From NCBI GenBank assembly GCA_003486945.1, contig DNFL01000062.1, positions 1 to 14,022 of the forward strand: a DNA stretch of 14,022 bases, given 5' to 3'. Under the pieces are notes generated by a model. That model ran no database searches and was not told the DNA's origin. It worked only from the letters and a program-made list of their open reading frames with translations. Shown piece by piece: positions 7,897 through 13,403 of the stretch. The position numbers and the translations under genes were made by a program. Source of the DNA: Hyphomonas sp. Its GTDB lineage: Bacteria > Pseudomonadota > Alphaproteobacteria > Caulobacterales > Hyphomonadaceae. Position 1 is the stretch's first letter. Every line of letters starts with the position of its first letter.

Positions 7897-8700
7897 GTGA
7901 TTAGAATACACCTGCCGTACTTGTTTGAGTTGGCCGCAGCGCTTGAGCCGCTTGAGAACCTCAAGCAGTCCCGCATCAATGACAATTATCCGCTCTGGAG
8001 AGCAGAGAGTGCGCTTCGCCAACTTCTGACCAACAGCGTTTATTCGTCGGAGCTGCGGAACTGCGTGCAGCAAGGAAATCGACTGCTTGAACTTATGAAC
8101 GAGCAGATTGAAAAATCTGCCAAGAATGTTGACGCAGAAATCAGCTTTGTTGATTGCCGCCTAATCGGCTTGAACTACGAGCAGTTCAAAACCGTTTTTG
8201 TTTCAGAAATTGGGGTTTGGCCTTCGTACTTTGTCAACAGGAAAGGCGGCTACGACACGCTAACTCTATTAGACGCAGGTGAAACTCTCTTTCCCGAAAC
8301 GCTTTTTCAGAAAGTGCCTGAGGCTATTTTTGACGCTCGCGAGGCGTCGAAAGCATTGGCGTTTGAGTGCTGCACGGCAGCTGGATTTCATGTCTACCGG
8401 TGCCTGGAAAGTGTGTTGAGAAGATACTGGAAAGAGGTTTCTGGAGGCTCCCCAGATCCAAAGGTTAGAAGCATTGGCGTTTATGTCAGGGCGCTAGAAA
8501 AAGGAAAATTTGGAGACCCCAAAGTCGTCAGCGCTCTTGATCAGATAAATAATCTGCACCGCAACCCGCTCATTCATCCGGAAGTGGCTCTGAACATGAA
8601 TGAGACGATCGATAGCTTTGGAATGGTGCGGAGCGCTATCGGGGCAATGCTACAAGCATTGCCGGATGCGCCATCCACCACATATACGCCGACGCCATGA
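7897..8700 (+). CDS. Passenger protein with a HEPN-like C-terminal domain, unknown function
   Basis: 267 residues from the GTG at 7897, chosen because GGAGA (7886-7890) lies 6 bases upstream. The frame is open from an ATG at 7807, but that start would read through the target duplication and inverted repeat, so the longer form is unlikely. The protein looks soluble. The N-terminal ~130 residues are helical and charged. The C-terminal ~110 residues look like a four-helix bundle: a helix around ALAFECCTAAGFHVYRCLES, then a helix ending in LDQINNLHRNPLIHPE, where R222-N-x3-H227 fits the R-x4-6-H motif of HEPN ribonuclease-like domains, then a last helix. HEPN proteins occur in toxin-antitoxin and phage-defence systems, but similar inactive or DUF4145-type domains are common, so activity is unproven. 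It is convergent with the MazF-like gene (11-base gap) inside the transposon. Confidence 0.8.
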   Translation: MIRIHLPYLFELAAALEPLENLKQSRINDNYPLWRAESALRQLLTNSVYSSELRNCVQQGNRLLELMNEQIEKSAKNVDAEISFVDCRLIGLNYEQFKTVFVSEIGVWPSYFVNRKGGYDTLTLLDAGETLFPETLFQKVPEAIFDAREASKALAFECCTAAGFHVYRCLESVLRRYWKEVSGGSPDPKVRSIGVYVRALEKGKFGDPKVVSALDQINNLHRNPLIHPEVALNMNETIDSFGMVRSAIGAMLQALPDAPSTTYTPTP

Positions 8701-8711
8701 TGCTAAGCGTA

Positions 8712-9149
8712 CTACTTTTTGACTTTCATCGCGGCCCTTACCGCTTTGAGAAGCTCAAGTTTTTGAATGTAGTGCGCATCAAGCTCTCCAATCTTCGGAG
8801 TAAGACCACCGTCTCTTGGCTCGAAAAACCGTTCCGACCATGGTAGCCAAAGGATATTTCCAAGATCAAACCGGGTCGCTTGAGGCAGTCGGAACTGATT
8901 TAGAGCCCTGATATTCTGGATTATCAGGTGGGTTTTGCTTACTGGATTATCTAACTTCAAGTTCGAAGTGCCATATGCACACTGAAGAGTGGCGAACGGC
9001 GGCTTATGTTTGTCATTGAGCGCTGTAGCCAGCACAAGGGCGGGTCTTGGCTTGGGGCCAGGCTTGCCTACTTCCTCTGGGAAGCGAGTCCAAACAATCG
9101 AGCCGTAGCCCGGCGCATCTTCAATCGGAAGAAACGGCTCGATTGCCAA
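8712..9149 (-). CDS. PemK/MazF-like protein, putative toxin
   Basis: 145 residues from a TTG at 9149. The segment YGSIVWTRFP...KPRPALVLATA followed by FATLQCAYGTSN fits the N-terminal strands of the PemK/MazF beta-barrel, including the K-x-R-P-A-L-V-L motif; MazF-type toxins are sequence-specific mRNA endoribonucleases. The protein is longer than classical MazF (about 110), with an extra C-terminal segment (LGNILWLPWSERFF... and a lysine-rich end). The TTG follows directly on the TAA of the upstream small ORF (9150-9152), and GGAGAG lies about 9 bases before it within that ORF, so the two are translationally coupled in the antitoxin-then-toxin order. It is a passenger of the IS1595-type element. 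Whether it is toxic, or a barrel protein of other use, cannot be told from the sequence. Confidence 0.8.
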   Translation of the reverse strand: MAIEPFLPIEDAPGYGSIVWTRFPEEVGKPGPKPRPALVLATALNDKHKPPFATLQCAYGTSNLKLDNPVSKTHLIIQNIRALNQFRLPQATRFDLGNILWLPWSERFFEPRDGGLTPKIGELDAHYIQKLELLKAVRAAMKVKK

Positions 9150-9314
9150 TTACCAAGGCTCTCCAGAAACGATCTTGCGATCATTTGCTTGGAACTCTTC
9201 GGTGAGCTTTTTTAAGGCTTCCCAATGCTCGGTGGTCAGCTCATCCGAATAGTCCGCCATAGGCGGTTGCGGGAAGCTGGCGGCATTCCAGTCGGTTTTC
9301 GGTGTGTTGGTCAT
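9150..9314 (-). CDS. Small acidic protein coupled to the MazF-like gene, candidate antitoxin
   Basis: 54 residues, starting MTNTPKTDWNAASFPQPPMA and ending IVSGEPW. The ATG at 9314 is supported by GAGGGG (9319-9324) 4 bases upstream; the open frame extends to 9446 but without supporting signals. No AbrB, Arc or HTH DNA-binding fold is evident; the middle (DELTTEHWEALKKLTEEFQAND) should be an acidic amphipathic helix, the kind of segment that wraps a MazF-type toxin. Its stop codon abuts the toxin start, giving the classic antitoxin-toxin operon layout. The function is inferred from position, size and charge only. Confidence 0.65.
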   Translation of the reverse strand: MTNTPKTDWNAASFPQPPMADYSDELTTEHWEALKKLTEEFQANDRKIVSGEPW

Positions 9315-9532
9315 AGTTCCCCTCATTCCCCGAACGTAGAGCTGTCGGGAGAGCTGCAGGCAACCCATGTGCGTTGAAAAATCATTCGTGTTCCCATTGG
9401 GCCACACATATTGCGGCCTGCTGCCTGTATCAACGCGACAAAGCACCCTTCAGTGCTCACGAATGTGAGAGAGAGAGATTGAAAAACGATAAAGTCAATC
9501 GTTAACGCAGAGTTAACGCCAAAATTTTTCAA
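9315..9532. other. Non-coding stretch between the companion ORF and the coupled small ORF, with repeats
   Basis: About 218 bases. It holds two direct copies of GTTAACGC (9501-9508 and 9512-9519), 11 bases apart, each containing the palindrome GTTAAC. It also has two overlapping short inverted repeats (AGCAC/GTGCT at 9442-9457 and CTCAC/GTGAG at 9456-9469) and a short GA run (about 9467-9478). The promoter of the putative toxin-antitoxin pair must lie here; no convincing -35/-10 pair could be fixed. A reading frame (9315-9446) upstream of the ATG at 9314 is not supported. Confidence 0.5.
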
Positions 9533-9679
9533 CTAGGGTTTCCCGGGTCGGTTCAGTACCCGCTTAACAGCCCGCTCAAACGCCGCCTTGTCCTCGCCGG
9601 CCTCTACCTCCCTTGCGGTATCGAGAAACCTCTCGCGCTGAGGCTTTTCGCCCTTCTGCTTTGGCTTTTTGGCGGGCAT
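9533..9679 (-). CDS. 48-residue companion protein downstream of the transposase
   Basis: The ATG at 9679 lies 2 bases after the transposase TAG (9684-9682), so translation is probably coupled; AGGACGG in the end of the transposase gene could serve as ribosome binding site. The product starts MPAKKPKQKGEKPQRERF and continues LDTAREVEAGEDKAAFERAV, ending in a basic KRVLNRPGKP. It has a lysine-rich N-terminus and one predicted helix with the pattern RF..TARE...ED.AAFE. I recall similar ~50-residue proteins beside IS1595-type transposases and elsewhere in alphaproteobacteria. The function is unknown; a DNA-binding or transposition-modulating role would be a guess. A different overlapping frame (9576-9764) is a shadow. 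Confidence 0.7.
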   Translation of the reverse strand: MPAKKPKQKGEKPQRERFLDTAREVEAGEDKAAFERAVKRVLNRPGKP

Positions 9680-9681
9680 TT

Positions 9682-10608
9682 CTACCGTCCTGAACGAGCT
9701 GTTTCATAGGTGAGTCTCTTGCCTTGGATACCACACACGATGGCATCGGCGCGAGCCTTGTCATCCACGCCCAGCGCGATGCGGTTGTTATAGCGGAAAT
9801 CGAACTCAGCGAGGTAGCGGTGCAAGTGCTGCTTGCCGCAATGCTGGTAGGTGCCTTTCATGCCGCGCTTGAACACCGAGAAATAGTTCTCGACGGTGTT
9901 GGTGTGGATCGCCGGATCAGCGGCGCTGACATACTCGCCCGAGCCGTGGTGCACGGATTTGTGCGAACCGTAGTGGTAGCCGATACCGAGATAGTGACGG
10001 GCCTCATCGGTCAGGATGCGGGCCTCTTTCGAAACGTTTTCCCTGACGATGGGCCAGATGGTTTTCTTGTCGAGAGTGTCCACGACAACCGAGCGGGCTT
10101 GCTTGGTTTCACGATCCACAAGGGACAGGACCTTCATTTTGTGGTGATAGCTGCTGCGCTTCTCTGCGCCCGGCTCGGTGCCGAAGAAAGTCTCATCGAC
10201 TTCAACGTCGCCGCCACCGCCGCCCATTGGGGCAAGGCCGCCAGTGCGCATGGCTTCGCGGATGCGGTGACCCATGAACCAAGCGGTTTTCAGGGTGACG
10301 CCAAGGGTGCGGTGAAGCTGGTTTGCGCTGATACCCTTCTTGCTGGACGCAATGAGGAAGATCGCCTGTAGCCAGAGGTGCAGCTTCACCTTGGAGTCGT
10401 GAAAGATGGTGCCGATCTTCACGGTGAATGGCTTGCGGCAGGCGTAGCACTTGTAGACGCCAATCCTGGTGCTTTCGCCGCCCAGCTTGCCGGACTTGCC
10501 CACAACGCCGCAGTGCGGGCACACTCGGCCATCCGCCCAGACGCGGGACTCAACGAAGGCATAAGCGGCTTCTTCATCGTGGAAGTGCGGGGAATTGAGG
10601 TACGACAT
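9682..10608 (-). CDS. IS1595 family (ISXO2-like) transposase
   Basis: 308 residues from the ATG at 10608, with AGGAG 7 bases upstream. An N-terminal zinc ribbon (C30-x2-C33 in VCPHCG, C54-x2-C57 in KCYACRKPF) is followed by a helical DNA-binding stretch (SSKKGISANQLHRTLGVTLKTAWFMGHRIR) and the RNase H-fold catalytic domain. The probable catalytic residues are D138 (VEVDET), D201 (ILTDEARHY) and E240 (NTVENYFSVFKRG); some members use an asparagine near the third position. It ends with the FDFRYNNR segment typical of the family. It catalyses cut or copy transposition of the 7821-10669 element. The gene is full length and uninterrupted. Its promoter appears to use the right inverted repeat as -35. 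Confidence 0.95.
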   Translation of the reverse strand: MSYLNSPHFHDEEAAYAFVESRVWADGRVCPHCGVVGKSGKLGGESTRIGVYKCYACRKPFTVKIGTIFHDSKVKLHLWLQAIFLIASSKKGISANQLHRTLGVTLKTAWFMGHRIREAMRTGGLAPMGGGGGDVEVDETFFGTEPGAEKRSSYHHKMKVLSLVDRETKQARSVVVDTLDKKTIWPIVRENVSKEARILTDEARHYLGIGYHYGSHKSVHHGSGEYVSAADPAIHTNTVENYFSVFKRGMKGTYQHCGKQHLHRYLAEFDFRYNNRIALGVDDKARADAIVCGIQGKRLTYETARSGR

Positions 10609-10627
10609 GGGGAACTCCTATGCCGTC

Positions 10628-10656
10628 AATGTACTAGTTTGGCATGGGTACGTCAA
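10628..10656 (-). promoter_or_regulatory. Probable transposase promoter overlapping the right inverted repeat
   Basis: On the minus strand TTGACG (10656-10651), part of the inverted repeat, is followed by exactly 17 bases and TACATT (10633-10628), about 20 bases before the start codon. Transposase binding at the end would cover its own -35, a simple autoregulation arrangement. Confidence 0.6.
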
Positions 10657-10669
10657 GTATAATATGTCG
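10645..10669 (-). repeat. Right terminal inverted repeat
   Basis: Read from the outside on the minus strand it begins CGACATATTATA and ends TTGACGTACCCA, matching the left end at 23 of 25 positions. Confidence 0.88.
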
Positions 10670-10677
10670 AAAATGTT
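10670..10677. repeat. Right target-site duplication (AAAATGTT)
   Basis: Exact copy of 7813-7820. Removing the element and one copy restores a continuous sequence TTC-AAAATGTT-TGACATG. Confidence 0.85.
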
Positions 10678-10732
10678 TGACATGTCAAAAATGTTAGACT
10701 ACGTGTCAGAGTACAAAATCTTTGACACGTCA
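10670..10732 (+). promoter_or_regulatory. Tandem operator-like repeats upstream of the membrane protein/XRE operon
   Basis: Three imperfect tandem copies are present: AAAATGTTTGACATGTCA (10670-10687), AAAATGTTAGAC-TACGTGTCA (10688-10708) and AAAATCTTTGACACGTCA (10715-10732). Within them are a perfect 14-bp palindrome TTTGACATGTCAAA (10676-10689) and an inverted repeat ACGTGTCA (10701-10708) / TGACACGT (10723-10730). A TTGACA at 10677-10682 could be a -35, with TACGTG at 10700 as a poor -10. This is the pattern expected for binding sites of the XRE regulator encoded by the second gene; that link is inferred. Confidence 0.6.
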
Positions 10733-10742
10733 GGAGTTCGCC

Positions 10743-11192
10743 ATGTCCATGTTGACCGCATTCCGGAACACGCCGTTCCGCGAGAAGACTGCCTGGGTGA
10801 TGGCGGCGATCCTGATCGCGGGCGCCGTCTTTTATTTCCAGATGGTCGCCGGGGCCTCTGAGGCCATCGGCCGGACGGCGCCGCCGGTAGTCGGCTTTGT
10901 CATCGCCTATGTCGTAGTGATCGTGATCGCCTCGGTTATCGCCATGACGGCGCTCGGTGCCACTTCCCCGCGCGAGGCAGAGGCGCCGGCAGACGAGCGT
11001 GAGCGGCAGGTGGCGGACCGCGCGGCACACTGGGCGGGCTATGTGCTGGCCGTGCTGCTGCTGGGCGCGCTCTGGCATTATTCGGTGAACCAGGACGGGC
11101 ACATGCTGTTCCATCTCGGCTTTCTCAGCCTGATGGTAGGTCAGATAGCTGAATACATTTTTCAGATTTACCTATTTCGCCGCGGGGTGTGA
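10743..11192 (+). CDS. Four-helix integral membrane protein, unknown function
   Basis: 149 residues. The ATG at 10743 follows AGGAG (10732-10736) with 6 bases between; an in-frame TTG at 10722 lies inside the operator repeats and is rejected. Four hydrophobic segments are visible at about residues 17-37, 48-70, 97-113 and 121-143. A charged cytoplasmic loop (about 74-96, rich in E, R and D) joins helices 2 and 3. It is followed 3 bases later by a small XRE regulator. Such membrane protein/XRE pairs recur in bacteria, where the regulator controls its own operon, and the membrane protein may sense or modulate a signal. No enzymatic motif is seen. Confidence 0.88.
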   Translation: MSMLTAFRNTPFREKTAWVMAAILIAGAVFYFQMVAGASEAIGRTAPPVVGFVIAYVVVIVIASVIAMTALGATSPREAEAPADERERQVADRAAHWAGYVLAVLLLGALWHYSVNQDGHMLFHLGFLSLMVGQIAEYIFQIYLFRRGV

Positions 11193-11195
11193 GCC

Positions 11196-11426
11196 ATGGC
11201 CAAGGCCCCGCCCATCACGAATCGCATCCGGGAACTGCGCGAGGCGCATGATGGCATGAGCCAGTCTGCCCTCGCCGAAGCCATTGGCGTAACCCGGCAG
11301 ACGGTGATCGCCATCGAGCTGGGCAAGTACTCGCCCTCGCTGGAGAGCGCGTTCCGCATTGCCCGGGTGTTTGACACGGATATTGAAGCGGTTTTCGGCT
11401 GGGAAAGCCCGCCGCGCAGGACGTGA
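11196..11426 (+). CDS. Small XRE (Cro/CI-type) helix-turn-helix regulator
   Basis: 76 residues, almost entirely one HTH domain (about residues 7-65): IRELREAHDGMSQSALAEAI, then GVTRQTVIAIELGKYSPSLE as turn and recognition helix, then SAFRIARVFDTDIEAVFGWE. The ending FDTDIEAVF is typical of the short regulators that partner membrane proteins. There is no effector domain. The start is 3 bases after the stop of the membrane protein gene, so the two are an operon with coupled translation. It probably binds the palindromic repeats at 10670-10732. Confidence 0.93.
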   Translation: MAKAPPITNRIRELREAHDGMSQSALAEAIGVTRQTVIAIELGKYSPSLESAFRIARVFDTDIEAVFGWESPPRRT

Positions 11427-11489
11427 CCATGCCTGACTTGGCCTGCGACGGCCGGGCGCAGCCTGGCCCGCAAGATGCAGATTGACACT

Positions 11490-11510
11490 CATTCGCAACT
11501 GCTGCAAATG
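11490..11510. promoter_or_regulatory. Fur-box-like imperfect palindrome over the bfd start
   Basis: CATTCGCA (11490-11497) and TGCAAATG (11503-11510) pair with one mismatch around a 5-base centre, ending 6 bases before the bfd ATG. The minus strand reads TTGCGAATGAG and ATGAGAACCATTTGC, both close to the GAATGAGAATCATTC-like halves bound by alphaproteobacterial Fur. Iron-dependent repression of bfd fits known biology. No footprint or motif score is available here. Confidence 0.5.
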
Positions 11511-11516
11511 GTTCTC

Positions 11517-11717
11517 ATGATCATCTGCGTCTGCAACCGCATTAACTGCCGCTCGGTCCGTGAGGCCGTGGACGCAGGCGCGCGCAGCCCGAAAGCCGTG
11601 CAGGCCCATCATGGCTGCAAGTTCAATTGCGGGAAGTGCTCGCAGTCGATCGGCGAAATGATCTCAGAGCAGATGGACCGCTGCGTTCCGTCCTTGCCGA
11701 TCCTGGCGGCTGAGTGA
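11517..11717 (+). CDS. bfd: Bacterioferritin-associated ferredoxin, [2Fe-2S] BFD-like protein
   Basis: 66 residues from the ATG at 11517, which gives the family's usual MIICVCN start; in-frame ATGs at 11475 and 11508 would only add a non-conserved leader. Cysteines C4, C6, C38 and C41 correspond in position to the four [2Fe-2S] ligands of Escherichia coli Bfd; C11 and C34 are extra. The lysine- and arginine-rich helix between them is usual. Bfd delivers electrons to the haem of bacterioferritin so that stored ferric iron is released, and it is expressed under iron starvation. The bacterioferritin gene lies 197 bases downstream on the same strand. A Fur-like palindrome overlaps the region just before the start. 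Confidence 0.93.
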   Translation: MIICVCNRINCRSVREAVDAGARSPKAVQAHHGCKFNCGKCSQSIGEMISEQMDRCVPSLPILAAE

Positions 11718-11914
11718 TTTGGCGCCTTTGGCGCAAACTCCTGCAATTTCAACCGCTTCACCGGCCTCAGCGTACGGCCCGTTCCGGCTATTGCAATTGT
11801 ATCGCACTTGCATATGCAGTTGATTTTATTGGATTTTTTATTGCGCCCCCGGCCCAATTCGCCTACAAGGATAGGTAAATCTCCCTACCCCTCCCAGACG
11901 CGAAGGAGCCGCCC
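11718..11914 (+). other. Intergenic region between bfd and bfr
   Basis: It contains a bulged GC-rich hairpin immediately after the bfd stop (11718-11737) without a T run, hence a poor terminator. It also has a 10-bp palindrome TGCATATGCA (11809-11818) and a T-rich stretch (about 11821-11843). The bacterioferritin promoter and an iron- or cluster-responsive site probably lie here. The ribosome binding site AAGGAG of bfr is at the end, 7 bases before its ATG. No exact promoter can be assigned. Confidence 0.45.
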
Positions 11915-12391
11915 ATGCAAGGCGACAAGAAAGTCATCGAATACCTGAACCTCGCCCTGAAGAACGAGCTGACCGCGATCAACCAGTATTTCCTGCACTC
12001 GCGCATGCTGAAGGAATGGGGCGTCTCGAAGCTCAGCAAGAAGGAGCATGAGGAATCGATCGAGGAGATGCATCATGCCGACTGGCTGATCGAGCGCGTC
12101 CTCTTCCTTGGCGGCCTGCCCAACCTGCAGGACCTCGGCAAGCTGCATATCGGCGAGAGCGTGCAGGAAATCCTCGAGTGCGACCTGAAGCTGGAGAACA
12201 TCGCCATCCCGGTTTTGCGTGATGCGATGGAGCATTGCGAGAAGGTGCGCGACTATGTGAGCCGCGACCTGTTCGGCAAGATCCTCCACAATGAGGAAGA
12301 GCATGTCGACTATATCGAGAAGCAGTTCGCGCTGATCGAACGCATCGGCATCGAGCGCTACACGCTGCTGCAGTCGGAAGCGAACGAATAG
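11915..12391 (+). CDS. bfr: Bacterioferritin
   Basis: 158 residues, the standard length. It stores iron as a ferric mineral inside a 24-subunit shell with haem at subunit interfaces. All diiron ferroxidase ligands are present at the Escherichia coli positions: E18, E51, H54, E94, E127 and H130. The axial haem ligand M52 is in the EEMHHADW motif. The N-terminus MQGDKKVIEYLNLALKNELT is canonical, and AAGGAG precedes the ATG by 7 bases. Together with the upstream bfd gene it makes an iron storage and release pair, each with its own upstream region, consistent with opposite needs: bfr in iron excess, bfd in iron limitation. A strong terminator follows at 12458-12490. Confidence 0.97.
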   Translation: MQGDKKVIEYLNLALKNELTAINQYFLHSRMLKEWGVSKLSKKEHEESIEEMHHADWLIERVLFLGGLPNLQDLGKLHIGESVQEILECDLKLENIAIPVLRDAMEHCEKVRDYVSRDLFGKILHNEEEHVDYIEKQFALIERIGIERYTLLQSEANE

Positions 12392-12457
12392 AATTTCAAT
12401 TGCCCGCGGCCGGCCCGAAGCCGGTCATTGTGCAGACACGATTGACGGAAGATAGTG

Positions 12458-12490
12458 ACGGCGATGCGGCAGAACCGCGTCGCCGTTTTT
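12458..12490 (+). terminator. Rho-independent terminator after bfr
   Basis: A 12-bp stem ACGGCGATGCGG (12458-12469) with CCGCGTCGCCGT (12475-12486), with one G-U pair, a 5-base loop CAGAA, then TTTT. It ends only about 20 bases before the next gene's start codon. Confidence 0.85.
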
Positions 12491-12509
12491 CTTGATACAG
12501 GGGACTTCC

Positions 12510-13403
12510 TTGAAACGCTCAATCCTGTCGCGCGTCGCTGGCGGCGCGCTCGCCCTCACGACGGCTGCAAGCCCGCTGCCCGCCTTTGCGCAAGCCGCGC
12601 CTGACTTCCAGTCCGAAGCTTTCACCACACCTTACTGGACGCGCGTGCCGGTGATCGAAGTGCTCGGCCGCGCCGACATGCAGGTCGCGCCGAACCGTGC
12701 CTCCTTCTCTGTCACCTATCTGGAGACGGACAAGGATTCGAAGAAGGCGATGCAGCTTGCCGTAGAGCGCGGGCGCCTCGCCTATGACACGATCAAGAAG
12801 GCGGCCGGCAAGGACTCCATCGTTCAGTCCTCCGTCAATGTCACGGCGCTGTATGAACAGTACAAGGACAAGGACGGAAACCGCATCGACAATGAGCGGT
12901 CCGACAAGATCCGCGCCTATGAGGCGCGCGTGACGCTGACTGTAACGGTGGAAGATGTGTCGAAAGCCGGCACCGCGCGCGCCGGCGCGCTCGCGCTCGG
13001 CCCGGAAAACTCGACAGCCCTGTCCACCTATCTAGAACGCACGACGGAGCTGAACCGCAACGCTTATGAAGCCGCCGTGAAAGACGGCGCTGCGCGCGCG
13101 AAGGCCACCGCTGCGGCCAGCGGCGGTAAGCTCGGCAAGCTGATGGTTGTGCAGGAAGGCAATGGCCCCTGCCTCGGCTCCTGGTCGTCGATGGCTGGCA
13201 GCGATTACGATTATTACCGCGCCGCGCCCGCGTACGCACCGCCTCCGCCACCTCCTCCGCCATCACCTGTGGCCTCAGGCATGGTTGGCGGAAAAACAGT
13301 GACGATCACGCAGGCAGACATTGACTCGCTGAACCTGCCTTCAGACGACCGGAAACAGTCTGTTTCTTCCAGCGTCTGCATGATTTACCAGATCGAGCGG
13401 TAA
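12510..13403 (+). CDS. Periplasmic SIMPL-domain (DUF541) protein
   Basis: 297 residues from the TTG at 12510, chosen because AGGGGA (12499-12504) lies 5 bases upstream and the product then starts with a clean signal peptide: MKRSILSRV, a hydrophobic core, and AFA-QA for cleavage near residue 27. An in-frame TTG at 12492 overlaps the terminator T run. The mature protein has the SIMPL features: a PVIEVLGRADMQVAPNRASF strand pattern, a K..M..AV...I helix, and a middle IRAYEARVTLTVTVEDVSKAG. A run of eight prolines (residues 244-251) forms an unusual insertion before the last strands. Two cysteines, in GPCLGSW and SSVCMIY, may form a disulfide. The family is widespread and poorly characterised; envelope or oxidative-stress roles have been suggested for some members. 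Confidence 0.9.
   Translation: MKRSILSRVAGGALALTTAASPLPAFAQAAPDFQSEAFTTPYWTRVPVIEVLGRADMQVAPNRASFSVTYLETDKDSKKAMQLAVERGRLAYDTIKKAAGKDSIVQSSVNVTALYEQYKDKDGNRIDNERSDKIRAYEARVTLTVTVEDVSKAGTARAGALALGPENSTALSTYLERTTELNRNAYEAAVKDGAARAKATAAASGGKLGKLMVVQEGNGPCLGSWSSMAGSDYDYYRAAPAYAPPPPPPPPSPVASGMVGGKTVTITQADIDSLNLPSDDRKQSVSSSVCMIYQIER

Larger units (their letters stand above)
7821..10669 (-). mobile_element. IS1595-type transposon with passenger genes, 2849 bp
   Basis: The element is bounded by 25-bp terminal inverted repeats (7821-7845 and 10645-10669) with 23 of 25 positions identical, and by an exact 8-bp direct repeat. It encodes a zinc-ribbon plus DDE transposase (10608-9682) and a 48-residue companion protein, as in simple IS1595-type elements. 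It also carries about 1.8 kb of extra DNA: a HEPN-like protein, a PemK/MazF-like protein and its coupled upstream partner. Passenger-carrying members are known in this family. The passenger part is visibly richer in A/T than the chromosomal genes on both sides, which suggests a different source. Both ends, both repeats and all reading frames are intact, so the element looks recent and possibly active. Strand is given after the transposase. Confidence 0.9.

Noticed and set aside
9576..9764. 62-codon minus-strand frame overlapping the transposase end
   Set aside because: It overlaps the transposase and the better-placed 48-residue ORF, and the product is a basic low-complexity shadow.
12492..12509. 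Upstream TTG start for the SIMPL protein
   Set aside because: It lies at the terminator T run without a ribosome binding site. TTG at 12510 has AGGGGA at good spacing and gives a clean signal peptide.
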